Source: Sphingobacteriales bacterium UTBCD1
GTDB taxonomy: Bacteria > Bacteroidota > Bacteroidia > Chitinophagales > Chitinophagaceae
Reading direction: 5' to 3'
Length of the DNA stretch: 64,000 bases
NCBI GenBank assembly: GCA_002066995.1
Contig: MWTC01000038.1
Location: 27,407-91,406, forward strand
Shown here: piece by piece, positions 1-9,185 of the stretch
Layout of the letters: every line of letters starts with the position of its first letter
Numbering within the stretch: the stretch's first letter is position 1
Program-made: the position numbers and the translations under genes
The notes under the pieces: model-generated
The model's input: the letters and a program-made list of their open reading frames with translations, nothing else
Databases searched by the model: none
Told to the model about the DNA's origin: nothing

Positions 1-25
1 TCAACCTAAACCTCCTCCCCAACTC

Positions 26-517
26 CTACTGCAAATACGCTCCCAGCACTTTCTCTTTATCCACTTCCACAACGATATGCTCCTGCAAAGTGGTAGAAAC
101 AGAAAGCCCGACATAATCGGAACGTACGGGAAAAGAATTATGGCTTCTCTCCACCAGCACCAGCGTCTGGATCTTCTTCGGGTGAAAATCAAGAAAAGGT
201 TTTAAAGAATATAGGATCGTCCTTCCGCTGTCTGCTACATCATCAATGACGATCACTACTTTCCCATCCGGATTAATTTTTTTACTTAAAGTGACCTTCC
301 CCGGTTTTCTTTTATCCAATTTGATAGTCACCAGGTCGGTTTTAATAGCAGCATATTCCGAAAGCATTTCCCGGATCACCTTTGCCACTACGGTGCCGTT
401 TTGCCAGATGCCGGCAAGGATCAATTGTTTTTCTTCACTGTTGTTCTCAACGATTTCCAGCGCCATACGGCGTAATTTTTTTTCTGCTACTTCCTGCGAA
501 AGAATATAATTTTTCAT
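26..517 (-). CDS. PyrR-like phosphoribosyltransferase
   Basis: This is a type I phosphoribosyltransferase of 163 aa. Residues about 87-100 (VVIVIDDVADSGRT) are the classic PRPP-binding loop: a hydrophobic strand, two acidic residues, then a small-residue turn. Length and fold resemble PyrR and hypoxanthine PRTases, which transfer phosphoribose from PRPP to a base. Whether this copy is an enzyme or a regulator cannot be told from the sequence. The frame opens with TTG at 520, but the adjacent ATG at 517 is the better start. It is divergent from the Fe-S gene at 605. No attenuator structure was seen upstream. Confidence 0.8.
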   Translation of the reverse strand: MKNYILSQEVAEKKLRRMALEIVENNSEEKQLILAGIWQNGTVVAKVIREMLSEYAAIKTDLVTIKLDKRKPGKVTLSKKINPDGKVVIVIDDVADSGRTILYSLKPFLDFHPKKIQTLVLVERSHNSFPVRSDYVGLSVSTTLQEHIVVEVDKEKVLGAYLQ

Positions 518-604
518 CAAGAGATGTTTAGAAATTTAAATCTTACAGAACTTTAGAAGCTTTATACTGAACAAGCCGTAAATTAGCGAATCCAATCCAG
601 CGTT

Positions 605-1918
605 ATGCAAATCGTCCAACAAATTTTATTCATACTGCTCAGCATTACTGCAATCTGGCTGTTCACAAAGAAAGTAAAAGAGATACGCCGCAATATCTTA
701 ATGGGCAGAGAAGAAGATACCAACATAAGCAAGTCAGAACGCTGGAGAAATGTACTGCTGCTTGCTTTCGGGCAAAAGAAAATGTTCCGCAACCCACTGG
801 TGGCAGTGCTTCATTTTTTTGTGTATGCAGGTTTCGTGATCATCAACGTAGAGATACTGGAGATCATACTCGATGGTATTCTGGGCAGGCACAGGATGTT
901 TGCTCCTTCGATAGGAAGCCTGTACGGAATACTGATCGGATGTTTTGAAATATTAGCTTTACTGGTGATCATCGGCTGTGCCGTTTTCCTGGTCCGCAGG
1001 AATATCATCAAACTGAAACGCTTTATCAGCAAAGACCTCGACGGCTGGCCCCGCAGTGATGCCAACTACATCCTGATCACCGAGATCATCCTGATGAGCT
1101 TGTTTCTTACCATGAACACTGCTGATGAAGTGTTGCAGTCAAGAGGCGCTGTACATTATTTTCATACCGGCAATTTCTGGATTACCGGGTACCTCACTCC
1201 CGCACTTAATGATCTTTCCACTTCATCACTGATCTTCCTGGAAAGATCATGCTGGTGGCTGCACATCATAGGAGTTTTTGCTTTCCTGAATTATCTTCCT
1301 TATTCCAAGCACCTGCATATCATTCTTGCATTCCCCAATTCATACTATGCAAGGCCGGAACCGAAAGGAAAGATGGTGAACATGCCCGATGTGCAGAAAG
1401 AGGTTTTATATGCCATGCAGCCGGAGACAGCGCCGGCCGGAAGCGAAGCAGCTCCACCCAAGCGCTTTGGTGCAAAAGATGTTTTCGATCTGAGCTGGAA
1501 AAATCTATTGGATGCTTATACCTGCACCGAATGCGGAAGATGCTCTGCTGCCTGTCCTGCCACTCAAACAGGAAAACTGTTATCACCACGGAAGATCATG
1601 ATGAACACCCGCGACCGCATGGAAGAAGTGGGAAGAAACATTGATAAGAACGGATCATTTGTTGACGATGGCAAATCTTTAATGCATAATTATATTACGG
1701 AAGAAGAACTGCGTGCCTGCACCACCTGCAATGCCTGTGTGGAAGAATGTCCTGTCAGCATCAGCCCCCTGGATATCATCCTTCAGATGCGGCGTTACCT
1801 GGTGATGGAAGAAAGTAATGCACCGCAGGAATGGACGACCATGTTCGGCAACATCGAAAACAACTTCGCTCCCTGGAAATTCTCTCCTGATGAAAGAGAC
1901 AGATGGGTGGAGGGGTAG
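605..1918 (+). CDS. Membrane-bound 4Fe-4S oxidoreductase, HdrD/NarI-like
   Basis: This 437-aa protein has about five N-terminal membrane segments (to about residue 243) and a soluble dicluster ferredoxin domain. Cluster cysteines are C307/C310/C313/C317 and C372/C375/C378/C382, each set closed by CP. Histidines near membrane segments (H70, H220, H236) could bind heme b, as in NarI-like quinol-oxidising subunits; that is inference. The family passes electrons between quinone and a CCG-domain partner. The expected partner (7066-7845) is not adjacent but 5.1 kb downstream, beyond several minus-strand genes. Substrate unknown. Confidence 0.85.
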   Translation: MQIVQQILFILLSITAIWLFTKKVKEIRRNILMGREEDTNISKSERWRNVLLLAFGQKKMFRNPLVAVLHFFVYAGFVIINVEILEIILDGILGRHRMFAPSIGSLYGILIGCFEILALLVIIGCAVFLVRRNIIKLKRFISKDLDGWPRSDANYILITEIILMSLFLTMNTADEVLQSRGAVHYFHTGNFWITGYLTPALNDLSTSSLIFLERSCWWLHIIGVFAFLNYLPYSKHLHIILAFPNSYYARPEPKGKMVNMPDVQKEVLYAMQPETAPAGSEAAPPKRFGAKDVFDLSWKNLLDAYTCTECGRCSAACPATQTGKLLSPRKIMMNTRDRMEEVGRNIDKNGSFVDDGKSLMHNYITEEELRACTTCNACVEECPVSISPLDIILQMRRYLVMEESNAPQEWTTMFGNIENNFAPWKFSPDERDRWVEG

Positions 1919-2466
1919 TGATAGAGTTGAACCTGATAGGGTTCACAGGGTTTTACCCCGGAACTGATCTTATTTGGTACCAATAGACCTTATGACCTTA
2001 GTAAAAGAGAGAGCCGCACATAATCCAATCTTATTACCTTATAAACGTCCTGATAAAAAAAAGCAGCTTTCGGCTATCAGCCTCCTCGCCTTGTGCAAAG
2101 ATTTTGGGGATTAAGCACATCAGTTTTTAAGCCTAAATAAGCTAATAAGGTATCCTGTATATTTTTTTCGTTCTCACGTCACTAAAGTATAAAGGTTAAT
2201 GACTTTCCTTAAAACGGACATGGCTCATAAGATCTATTACTTGACAACTGGTTGCGTCTGTCATGCATCTGCCATAGTACCCTATCTATCGCCACAGCTA
2301 AATTGCTATGATTGGTGCTCAGCAAGTATTCATATAATATCCAGAACTATCCATAATCTTTTTCAAATGAAATTAACAGAAAGATCATTCACATTGCATA
2401 AGGGGTATTTAATTGCCAATCCTTCTATTCCTGCAGAATTATTTCTATTTTTATGAAACCCAATTT
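1919..2466. other. Intergenic region, 548 bp, no gene seen
   Basis: This stretch lies between the Fe-S gene and the small outer-membrane protein. The only open frame (2199-2456) has no signal peptide, domain or family resemblance and a composition unlike its neighbours, so it is not called. The region is AT-rich with T-tracts near 2160. No clear hairpin terminator, RNA or repeat was found by eye. Confidence 0.5.
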
Positions 2467-2994
2467 ATGAAAAAGCCTGCTATTTTATTTTTAACAGTTT
2501 TAATGAGTGCCTCCACAGTTTTTTCCCAGAGCATTTCTGAATTAGGAGCTGAAGCAATGCATGCATTCGGAAAAGGAGCTAATGATAATATGGTGGGACT
2601 CCGTTATGAAGGATTCCGGAATAAAAACAGTTGGAGCATCGGTCTTACCTATAATTTTTCTTCAAAAAAATCTTATTCAGAACATAGCGGGTTCGGCCTT
2701 TATGCAGGTTATCGCCGTGGGTTCATCTATAGCAGCAATGGGAATAGTAATGCATTTCTTGGTTTTCGTGCTATGTTCTTATTTAACAGCTTTGCCGGTA
2801 AAGAAAGCTACAGCAGCAATTACATAATGCCTGTGTTTGAAGGAGGTTACCATCTCATATTCATGAATCATCTTTACACAGCACCATCAGCAGGGTATGG
2901 CTATGCCATCAAACTCAGTAAAGATAATAATTCATTACAGGAAGATGAAGGCAGCCGTTTCATTCCGGGAGTTTCCTTAGGCTACCGGTTTTAA
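2467..2994 (+). CDS. Small secreted or outer-membrane beta-barrel-like protein
   Basis: The protein has 175 aa from the ATG at 2467; an upstream in-frame ATG at 2413 would add 18 residues ahead of an obvious signal peptide and is rejected. The first 21 residues (MKKPAILFLTVLMSASTVFSQ) form a signal peptide ending in the SQ junction common in Bacteroidota. The rest has alternating aromatic/polar strands with glycine turns and ends in GYRF, the aromatic C-terminus of outer-membrane barrels. Function unknown. Its stop codon overlaps the convergent permease stop within TTAA at 2991-2994. Confidence 0.7.
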   Translation: MKKPAILFLTVLMSASTVFSQSISELGAEAMHAFGKGANDNMVGLRYEGFRNKNSWSIGLTYNFSSKKSYSEHSGFGLYAGYRRGFIYSSNGNSNAFLGFRAMFLFNSFAGKESYSSNYIMPVFEGGYHLIFMNHLYTAPSAGYGYAIKLSKDNNSLQEDEGSRFIPGVSLGYRF

Positions 2995-4403
2995 ACAGAA
3001 ACTGAGGAATGGTCTTTTTTCTTTTTCATGATGAAATAATAATACAGGAACACTCCGGTCAGCATCAGCGCCATACCGATAGCAGCTTCTCTCGGCCTTG
3101 AGTACACTGTATTGATCACGAGTGCTGCACTGAACAAGATCACGATGGCAGGTACTACAGGATAACCCCATACCTTATAAGGCCTGTGCGCATCGGGCAT
3201 TTTCTTTCTCAGAATAAAAACACCCAATGTAGTAGCTCCGTAATAAATAAATACTGCAAAAATGATCATGTCGGTAAGCTGATCGAAGGTGCCGGATAAA
3301 ACCAGTAATGAGGCCCACACACCCTGGAATATCATGGAATTGGAAGGCGCCTGTTTTTTATTCAACCTGGCAACTTTTGAAAAGAACATTCCTTCTTTTG
3401 CCATTGCATAATAAATACGGCAACTGGTGAGGATGGTGGCATTGGTGCACCCTAATGTTGTCAAGGCAATGAGAACAGAGATGAACAGCACACCATTCGT
3501 TCCCCAGAATACCCGCACTGCTTCCACCGCTGCAATTTTATTTACTGATTGATTGATGAATTCAATGTCCTGTACCGGCATCAGTGCCAGGTAAGTTATA
3601 TTGACTAACAGGTATAAAGCGATAATGATAAAAACCCCGATCGCAATTCCTTTAGGAATATTTTTATTTGCTTCCTTGATCTCCCCGCCCACATATCCAA
3701 CAGAGGCCCATCCCTGGTAACCCCAGAATGCAGCAAGCATGGCAGTGAATACTGCACTAAAACTGACAGAAGAACCATCTACGGTTTTCATCTGAAATGC
3801 CTGAGGCAGGTTAGCATGGGAACTTGTTAATCCAAAAATGATGATAAGAGAAATACCCGCAAACACCATCAATAAAATAGCCGTACTCACTCCCGCCCCT
3901 GCTTTCACTCCGCGACTATTGATCCAGGTGAGGATCACGATGAGAAGAATAGCAACTGCTTTTACATTAAAATCACGGAAAGGTTCAAAGATCCCGAGAA
4001 TGCTGATATCGCTCCATTGTTCCAGCAAAGGAGGAAGATGAACTATGCTATCCACCGATTGTGCAAATACATAAGCCAGAGCTGAAATAGCAGCAGTCTG
4101 AATAACAGAAAATAAGGACCACCCGAAAATGAAAGCAAAAAATTTATTGTAGATCTTCTGGTAATAAACATATTCACCTCCTGTGTTGGCCAGCAGGCCT
4201 GCCACTTCCGCATTGCATAGTGCTCCGAACAGGCTGATGATACCTCCCAGTATCCAGCAGATCAGCACCCATCCTGAAGAATGAAGTACATCAGCCATGG
4301 GAGCCACTTTTTTATACACTCCCGATCCGATAATATTGCCAATGACCATAACGATCACCAGTCGTAGTCCGAGAGAACGGCTTAGTTGGTTGGGGGCAGC
4401 CAT
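2991..4403 (-). CDS. APC-family amino acid permease
   Basis: A 470-aa polytopic inner-membrane protein with about 12 hydrophobic segments. The N-terminal motif IGNIIGSGVYKKVAPMAD corresponds to the GxG substrate-binding segment of the amino acid-polyamine-organocation superfamily, and the loop GYVGGEIKEANKNIPKGI is typical of LAT/YfnA-like members. It probably imports or exchanges amino acids; the substrate cannot be assigned. It is first in a minus-strand run with the DinB and LysE-type genes, though gaps of about 60 bp and 12 bp leave co-transcription uncertain. Confidence 0.85.
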   Translation of the reverse strand: MAAPNQLSRSLGLRLVIVMVIGNIIGSGVYKKVAPMADVLHSSGWVLICWILGGIISLFGALCNAEVAGLLANTGGEYVYYQKIYNKFFAFIFGWSLFSVIQTAAISALAYVFAQSVDSIVHLPPLLEQWSDISILGIFEPFRDFNVKAVAILLIVILTWINSRGVKAGAGVSTAILLMVFAGISLIIIFGLTSSHANLPQAFQMKTVDGSSVSFSAVFTAMLAAFWGYQGWASVGYVGGEIKEANKNIPKGIAIGVFIIIALYLLVNITYLALMPVQDIEFINQSVNKIAAVEAVRVFWGTNGVLFISVLIALTTLGCTNATILTSCRIYYAMAKEGMFFSKVARLNKKQAPSNSMIFQGVWASLLVLSGTFDQLTDMIIFAVFIYYGATTLGVFILRKKMPDAHRPYKVWGYPVVPAIVILFSAALVINTVYSRPREAAIGMALMLTGVFLYYYFIMKKKKDHSSVSV

Positions 4404-4464
4404 AGTATAATTTTAAAATTGATTGATCGCTGAAATTGATCCGGTCCTGTTTTCAGAATCATCC

Positions 4465-4959
4465 TTATCTCTCATCTGCACTCGGGCCATAGATCCCGGG
4501 TACAGGAACATTTAATAACCGGAGATAAACGGATAATTGCCCCCGGTGATGAATGAGATGACTAAATGCCCATTTACGGATAGCGGCAGTTTTTTCAGAC
4601 TGGGAGATTATGAAATCCCCTTTCCGGAAAACCCATTGATCCTGTAATAATACATCGGATGTATTTTCAAGATCGGCTAATGCAGTTTCACATTTTTTCT
4701 GAAATATTCCTAACAATTCTTCTTTTGTTGATGCGGTATAGGGAGTGAAAGGTGCACCGGAAAAATCATACTCCCGGCTATTAATCACCCGTGATATCCA
4801 GAATGGAATTTCTGCAATATGTGTTGCAAGCCTTCCGATCGTCATTGATTTTTCGTGTGGCCTCCATTCCTTATTGTCCATGGGCACACGATCCAGTATT
4901 TTCCTCGTCAGGGCAGATTCGTTTTTTAATTCAGCTATATACGCTTCTTTAATGGACAT
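4465..4959 (-). CDS. DinB-family metal-binding helical protein
   Basis: A 164-aa protein of the DinB/YfiT four-helix bundle superfamily, whose members bind a divalent metal through three histidines and often act as thiol-dependent transferases. Visible candidates are the histidine in the helix TIGRLATHIAEIP and those in FSHLIHHRGQLSVYLRLL. The C-terminal tail NVPVPGIYGPSADE is the family signature and is also seen in the paralogue at 49753-50268. The start ATG at 4959 follows the LysE-type gene by 12 bp on the same strand. Substrate unknown. Confidence 0.8.
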   Translation of the reverse strand: MSIKEAYIAELKNESALTRKILDRVPMDNKEWRPHEKSMTIGRLATHIAEIPFWISRVINSREYDFSGAPFTPYTASTKEELLGIFQKKCETALADLENTSDVLLQDQWVFRKGDFIISQSEKTAAIRKWAFSHLIHHRGQLSVYLRLLNVPVPGIYGPSADER

Positions 4960-4971
4960 CGTATATGATTT

Positions 4972-5667
4972 TTAATCAAAAATTTTCTTTTCAAATCCAG
5001 GTACTGCTTCTTCGGGCTTGCGCATCTGGTGTACAGGATCCTTTTTAATCAGTATCCTGATCAGCTGAATGACTGCTGTCACTGCAAAGATCCCTCCGAT
5101 CACCCAGCTTAAAATACTTTGATTGGAAGTCAGCTTGTCAACAATAAGGCGTCCTCCGAAAATAAAAATGCAATTACCTGCAAATGTACCCAGGCCTATT
5201 CCAAAGATATAGGAATTGTAGTGACTGCTTTTCGGCAATAATATATTTTTCGAAAATAAAACAGTACTCCACCCGAACCAGAAAGGTATCTGCATCGGAT
5301 TGAATGCCGACATCACCGCACCCAAAATAAGTTTCGGCAGGGTGCTGCTTAATACAACGTTCTTTCCGTTGGAAGGATGCATGGCGGCAATAAAACTGAA
5401 AACGGCCAGCGCCAGCACAATAAAAAAAGTCACCCACTCCAGTACCTTAAGGATTTTTTTTTGTTTACGTATCCAGTCAACCGCCACCAGGGAAATCCGT
5501 ACATAAACAATTTCAACCAGCAAAGAGCCGATGGAAAAAAGCATGGCATGATAAACACCTTCCGATATGGAAATTTGCATGGCCGCTACATTCAATGTGC
5601 CTAATGGAAGAGAGCCAAGAAAACTCACTAACATTCCTACAAAAAAGATTCTGATGATCTTCGGCAT
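4972..5667 (-). CDS. LysE-family translocator
   Basis: A 231-aa membrane protein with about six hydrophobic segments. The N-terminus (FLGSLPLGTLNVAAMQISIS) matches the LysE/RhtB exporter pattern, where the proline/glycine-rich first helix is most conserved. The family exports amino acids or related small molecules. A conserved stretch around AFNPMQIPFWFGWSTV fits the second repeat. It lies 12 bp upstream of the minus-strand DinB gene and may be co-transcribed with it. Substrate not predictable. Confidence 0.78.
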   Translation of the reverse strand: MPKIIRIFFVGMLVSFLGSLPLGTLNVAAMQISISEGVYHAMLFSIGSLLVEIVYVRISLVAVDWIRKQKKILKVLEWVTFFIVLALAVFSFIAAMHPSNGKNVVLSSTLPKLILGAVMSAFNPMQIPFWFGWSTVLFSKNILLPKSSHYNSYIFGIGLGTFAGNCIFIFGGRLIVDKLTSNQSILSWVIGGIFAVTAVIQLIRILIKKDPVHQMRKPEEAVPGFEKKIFD

Positions 5668-5801
5668 ACCGGGCGAAAATACGAAATAGGATGTTCGCTA
5701 ATAATACCATTCAAAGAAGAATTAAAAAATTATTGATGAATGAAAAAGGGCCCAGTAATTTGACAGGGGTTGCCCAAAGACGTATGGGCAAACAGGAACG
5801 C

Positions 5802-6848
5802 CTAATCATACTTTTCCAGCATTTTAAAATGCTGTCTTGCCTGTCTCAGAAACTTTTTTCCTTTTGCATAAGGCCAGTAAGGAGTGCCATGACCATTATT
5901 GTACCTGCTGATCCGGTAAAGCGCTTTCCAGTGTTTCAGTATTTCTTTATACGCTTTCCAGATGGATATTCCGGCATCATAAATATGATTGGGTTCTGCA
6001 CCACTGCCATTGAATTCAAGAATAGAATAATTTTTACCCGCTTTCAGGTCTTCGATAGAATCACATTTGATATCGTAACGTCCATAATAAAACTGTCCTG
6101 TGTAAAGACTGATATCATCAAATACTTTCAGTAATTGATCATCTATCTGATCATGAAGATTAATGAACCTTGCGCCCCGGTTATGATTCCCCGCATACGA
6201 CAAATAAAAGTGCTGGCCATTCGGCAAGATACGGTCGAGGCGATGCTCGTGCCGGTGTTTCATTTCCTCCAGCCTGAATTTTGCCCGGGGATGTTTTAAG
6301 ATCAGCTCCCACAAATTGCTTTTGCCGTCACCATAAACTTCCAGGAGTTCTTTCTGAATAAATCCGCTGATCGTTCCTTTACGGGATGTAGGATGGCGGT
6401 AATAAAACACACTGACTTCAACTGGTTTCTCCACCAGGTCCTGAACAATATATTCCACCGGGATGCGGCTGTGGTATTTTTCAAACTGATCTTCATTTTC
6501 GATTTTTCGGAATAAGATTCCTTTCATGCCCACGTCAGGCTTAACGATAAAAGGATAAACGAAACCAGCATCCTGCAAAGCAATTTTTTTTGCTTCTTCA
6601 AAGGAGATTTTCTGATTAATATAAATTGTCCTGGGGAAAGATCCCGGGGGTAACTGGTCATACATTTCTCTTTTGCTCTCGCCTTCAAATCCACCAAAAG
6701 TGATTGTGGGATTGGAGGAACTGAAAAACCATAACGACCGGCTTTTCATGCAATACCATATCCATACAAACCCGATCGGGGAATACAATACATAAAAATT
6801 CCATAGCTCCCAGTTAGTCAGGCGTTGAAAAAATTGTCTTATTCGCAT
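5802..6848 (-). CDS. ATP-grasp domain protein
   Basis: A 348-aa soluble protein resembling ATP-grasp enzymes found widely in Bacteroidota. The N-terminal part is tryptophan-rich (residues about 10-45). The ATP-grasp core is suggested by YPFIVKPDVGMKGI (nucleotide-binding lysine and glycine-rich loop), EVSVFYYRHP, and the late metal-binding segment YSILEFNGSGAEPNHIYD (E, N pair). The family ligates a carboxylate to an amine or thiol with ATP; substrates are unknown. It is isolated on the minus strand between the LysE gene and the plus-strand Fe-S gene. An overlapping plus-strand frame at 5691-6134 is a shadow. Confidence 0.7.
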   Translation of the reverse strand: MRIRQFFQRLTNWELWNFYVLYSPIGFVWIWYCMKSRSLWFFSSSNPTITFGGFEGESKREMYDQLPPGSFPRTIYINQKISFEEAKKIALQDAGFVYPFIVKPDVGMKGILFRKIENEDQFEKYHSRIPVEYIVQDLVEKPVEVSVFYYRHPTSRKGTISGFIQKELLEVYGDGKSNLWELILKHPRAKFRLEEMKHRHEHRLDRILPNGQHFYLSYAGNHNRGARFINLHDQIDDQLLKVFDDISLYTGQFYYGRYDIKCDSIEDLKAGKNYSILEFNGSGAEPNHIYDAGISIWKAYKEILKHWKALYRISRYNNGHGTPYWPYAKGKKFLRQARQHFKMLEKYD

Positions 6849-7065
6849 TGTGGAAAAACAAAAATAGATATTGATGCCGTCTTTTAAGAAATAATATTAC
6901 CGGAAATAATTTAATTATTTGAATAATTCATGCACGATCAGTTTGAATCCTTGTTTCCATACATTCAGCCGGCCTGCGTGGCGGCTCTTCTGATCCTGCG
7001 ATGTACAAACCTCATTCGGCCATTCGTTTTATTCGTATTATTGCAAATAAATCTTTTCATTTTTA

Positions 7066-7845
7066 ATGAAAATCAAAACAGCAGCGGAATATTTTGCCAA
7101 CGGAGAAAATTTTGACGTTCTTTTTTGGGTAGGCTGTGCCGGAAGTTTTGATCAGAGAGCCCAGAAGATTACGCAGGCTTTTGCACTTATACTAAGTAAA
7201 GTCGGAATAAAATATGCCATACTGGGTAAAGAAGAGATGTGCAACGGTGACCCCGCCCGCCGTGCAGGCAATGAATTCCTCTTCCAGATGATGGCCTATC
7301 AGAATATTCAGATATTGAATAATTATGGTGTGAAAAAAATTGTGACCGCCTGTCCTCACTGTTTTAATATCCTGAAAAATGAATATCCTGAATTGGGAGG
7401 TACTTACGAAGTGATCCATCATACAGTATTTCTGCAGCAACTGATTGATGAAGGAAAAATAAAACTGAAAGAAGGCAGTTCATTCAAAGGGAAAAAGATT
7501 ACTTATCATGACAGTTGCTACCTCGGCCGTGCCAACGATATTTACGAAGCCCCGAGAAAAGTATTGGAGGCCCTCGATGCAGAACTTGTGGAGATGAAAC
7601 ATTGCCGCAGCAAGGGTATGTGCTGTGGTGCGGGAGGTGCTCAGATCTGGAAAGAAGAAGAGAATGGAACAACAAGGGTGAATTTCAAACGGACAAACGA
7701 AGCCCTGGATACAGGAGCAGGCATTATTGCAGTGGCATGCCCCTATTGCAATCTCATGCTTGCTGACGGATTGAAAAATGCAGAAAAGGAAGATTCTGTA
7801 AAAGTGATGGATGTGGTCGAACTCCTGCTGAAAGACATGGAATAA
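7066..7845 (+). CDS. CCG-domain Fe-S protein, HdrB/D-like
   Basis: A 259-aa cytosolic protein with two CCG-type cysteine-rich domains: C24/C59/C96/C99 and C151/C186-C187 (the CCG)/C225/C228. In heterodisulfide reductases, succinate:quinone reductase SdhE and LutA/GlcF proteins this domain holds a [4Fe-4S] or non-cubane cluster next to the disulfide or quinone site. It is the natural partner of the membrane 4Fe-4S protein at 605-1918, with which it would form an HdrD-like unit. The next gene (7908) belongs to a family often found beside it. Confidence 0.85.
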   Translation: MKIKTAAEYFANGENFDVLFWVGCAGSFDQRAQKITQAFALILSKVGIKYAILGKEEMCNGDPARRAGNEFLFQMMAYQNIQILNNYGVKKIVTACPHCFNILKNEYPELGGTYEVIHHTVFLQQLIDEGKIKLKEGSSFKGKKITYHDSCYLGRANDIYEAPRKVLEALDAELVEMKHCRSKGMCCGAGGAQIWKEEENGTTRVNFKRTNEALDTGAGIIAVACPYCNLMLADGLKNAEKEDSVKVMDVVELLLKDME

Positions 7846-7895
7846 CCATTTTAATATTGAAATTCATTTTAAGACCTTATTATTGATTTCTCCTG

Positions 7896-7903
7896 TAATT
7901 TTG
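7896..7903 (+). promoter_or_regulatory. Bacteroidota -7 box TAATTTTG
   Basis: TAATTTTG matches the Bacteroidota -7 consensus TAnnTTTG and ends 4 bases before the ATG at 7908, which would give a nearly leaderless transcript. No good TTTG -33 element was seen at the usual spacing, so this is tentative. Confidence 0.3.
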
Positions 7904-7907
7904 CGCC

Positions 7908-8423
7908 ATGAAACTTGAATACAAATACCTCCTTGAGGAAAATTTACATCCCGACTCCAGGGCCTGGGTTTTTCAGAGTAACCGGCAGTTTACTGCTGAT
8001 GAAGCGCTGCAGTTAGAAGAAATGTTGCAGAATTTTTTAAAAGAATGGAAGAGCCATGGCGCTCCGGTTAAAGGCGCCGCCCATCTGCTCTTCAGACAGT
8101 TCATTATACTCATGGCCGATCATACCCGTGATGGCCTTTGCGGCAGCAGTGCAGACAATTCAACAATAATGCTGAAAAAAATTGAGAAACATTTTTCTGT
8201 AAACCTGTTTGACAGGACCATGCTTGCTTTTGCGGTTAATGAAAAAGTAGAACTTCTGCCAATGAGTCAATTGCAATATGCAGTTGACAATGGGTTTATA
8301 AAAGAAGACACTCTTTATTTTAATAATTTGGTGTCATCAAAAAAAGAATTGGAAAACAACTGGATCATACCTGTGAAAGAAAGCTGGCTGACCAGGACTA
8401 TTTCTTTAAGCCAACCGGCTTAA
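7908..8423 (+). CDS. Conserved Bacteroidota protein of unknown function
   Basis: A 171-aa soluble protein. Homologues in Bacteroidota are often named 'ABC transporter ATPase', but no Walker A, signature (LSGGQ) or Walker B motif is present, so that name is unsupported. Visible features are a strand-rich N-terminus (YKYLLEENLHPDSRAWVFQ), a GLCGSSADNSTI turn, and a C-terminal ENNWIIPVKESWL segment. It follows the CCG-domain gene by 62 bp on the same strand. No signal peptide or membrane segment. Function unknown. Confidence 0.7.
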   Translation: MKLEYKYLLEENLHPDSRAWVFQSNRQFTADEALQLEEMLQNFLKEWKSHGAPVKGAAHLLFRQFIILMADHTRDGLCGSSADNSTIMLKKIEKHFSVNLFDRTMLAFAVNEKVELLPMSQLQYAVDNGFIKEDTLYFNNLVSSKKELENNWIIPVKESWLTRTISLSQPA

Positions 8424-8563
8424 AAGAATAATTCCGAATTTCAGATTTTTTTCTGCCGGTGGAAACCCGGCATCTGCCCACCACAGGGTTGATTCAGGTA
8501 AATGATTAGTATTTCCAGCAGCAACTTAGTTCTTATTCAATTGACTAATTTTTTATCCGATAA

Positions 8564-8636
8564 GCGGAAGTAGCTCACCTGGTAGAGCGAAAGCTTCCCA
8601 AGCTTTAGGTAGCGGGTTCGAGTCCCGTCTTCCGCT
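8564..8636 (+). tRNA. tRNA-Gly (anticodon CCC)
   Basis: A complete cloverleaf can be folded by hand. The acceptor stem is GCGGAAG (8564-8570) with CTTCCGC (8629-8635), the D-arm is GCTC/GAGC, and the anticodon stem AAAGC/GCTTT holds loop TTCCCAA. The anticodon CCC is at 8597-8599. The T-arm is GCGGG/CCCGT with loop TTCGAGT. The discriminator base is T and CCA is not encoded. CCC reads GGG glycine codons. Confidence 0.95.
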
Positions 8637-8665
8637 CAGTGCTCTTCGGGAAAAAGCGTTTAGTT

Positions 8666-9061
8666 TTATATAAATATCAGGAACAGGGACGCTATTACAA
8701 CTATATAATAGCCGTAGGCTAAAATATAAAGCCATCCTTTAAGATCTTCATCAGTTGCTCCGGCAGATTTCATTCCTGCAATGAATAATGCGGTCAATAT
8801 AGCAGTAACCAGGAATGGAAGCACCCGTAAAATGAAATTGGAAGATTTATTACTGACAGAAAGAATTAAAATAATCAACGCAAACAGAGGTATTAATAAA
8901 AAAGAGTAGCGTACAATAGTGGTGGATGATTCATCCTGTGGCGATTGTGCCATTACTATATCAAGAGCGCTGCCTCCTCCGAATTTGAACCAGGGAAGGA
9001 AGAAACCAATGATGATGGCAATGCTTAAAATAATACGTAAGATATTTTTATTGGAACCCAT
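8666..9061 (-). CDS. Small membrane protein of unknown function
   Basis: A 131-aa protein with four likely transmembrane segments: residues about 8-24 (IIGFFLPWF), 52-68, 80-97 and 110-130. A cytosolic start (MGSNKN) precedes the first helix, and the loop after it contains GGGSALDIVMAQSPQDES. No family recognised. It is transcribed away from miaB, from a shared 124-bp intergenic region. Confidence 0.6.
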   Translation of the reverse strand: MGSNKNILRIILSIAIIIGFFLPWFKFGGGSALDIVMAQSPQDESSTTIVRYSFLLIPLFALIILILSVSNKSSNFILRVLPFLVTAILTALFIAGMKSAGATDEDLKGWLYILAYGYYIVVIASLFLIFI

Positions 9062-9159
9062 AACAATTAGTTTTCAGAAAAGTACAGCATATTTTCCAAG
9101 TAGAAAAATATATTAAACTTTTGTAATACTGACATCCTGTCACGTAACTCATGTTTTCT

Positions 9160-9167
9160 TATCTTTG
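9160..9167 (+). promoter_or_regulatory. Bacteroidota -7 box TATCTTTG before miaB
   Basis: TATCTTTG fits TAnnTTTG exactly and lies 18 bases before the ATG of miaB at 9186. No clear TTTG -33 partner was seen at 19-20 bp spacing. Confidence 0.4.
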
Positions 9168-9185
9168 CCGTCCAATTTAATCTGA

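Noticed and set aside
2199..2456. 85-codon frame in the gap before the outer-membrane protein gene
   Set aside because: No domain, signal or composition typical of a gene.
5691..6134. 147-codon plus-strand frame overlapping the ATP-grasp gene
   Set aside because: Antisense shadow; the minus-strand frame has the recognisable ATP-grasp motifs.
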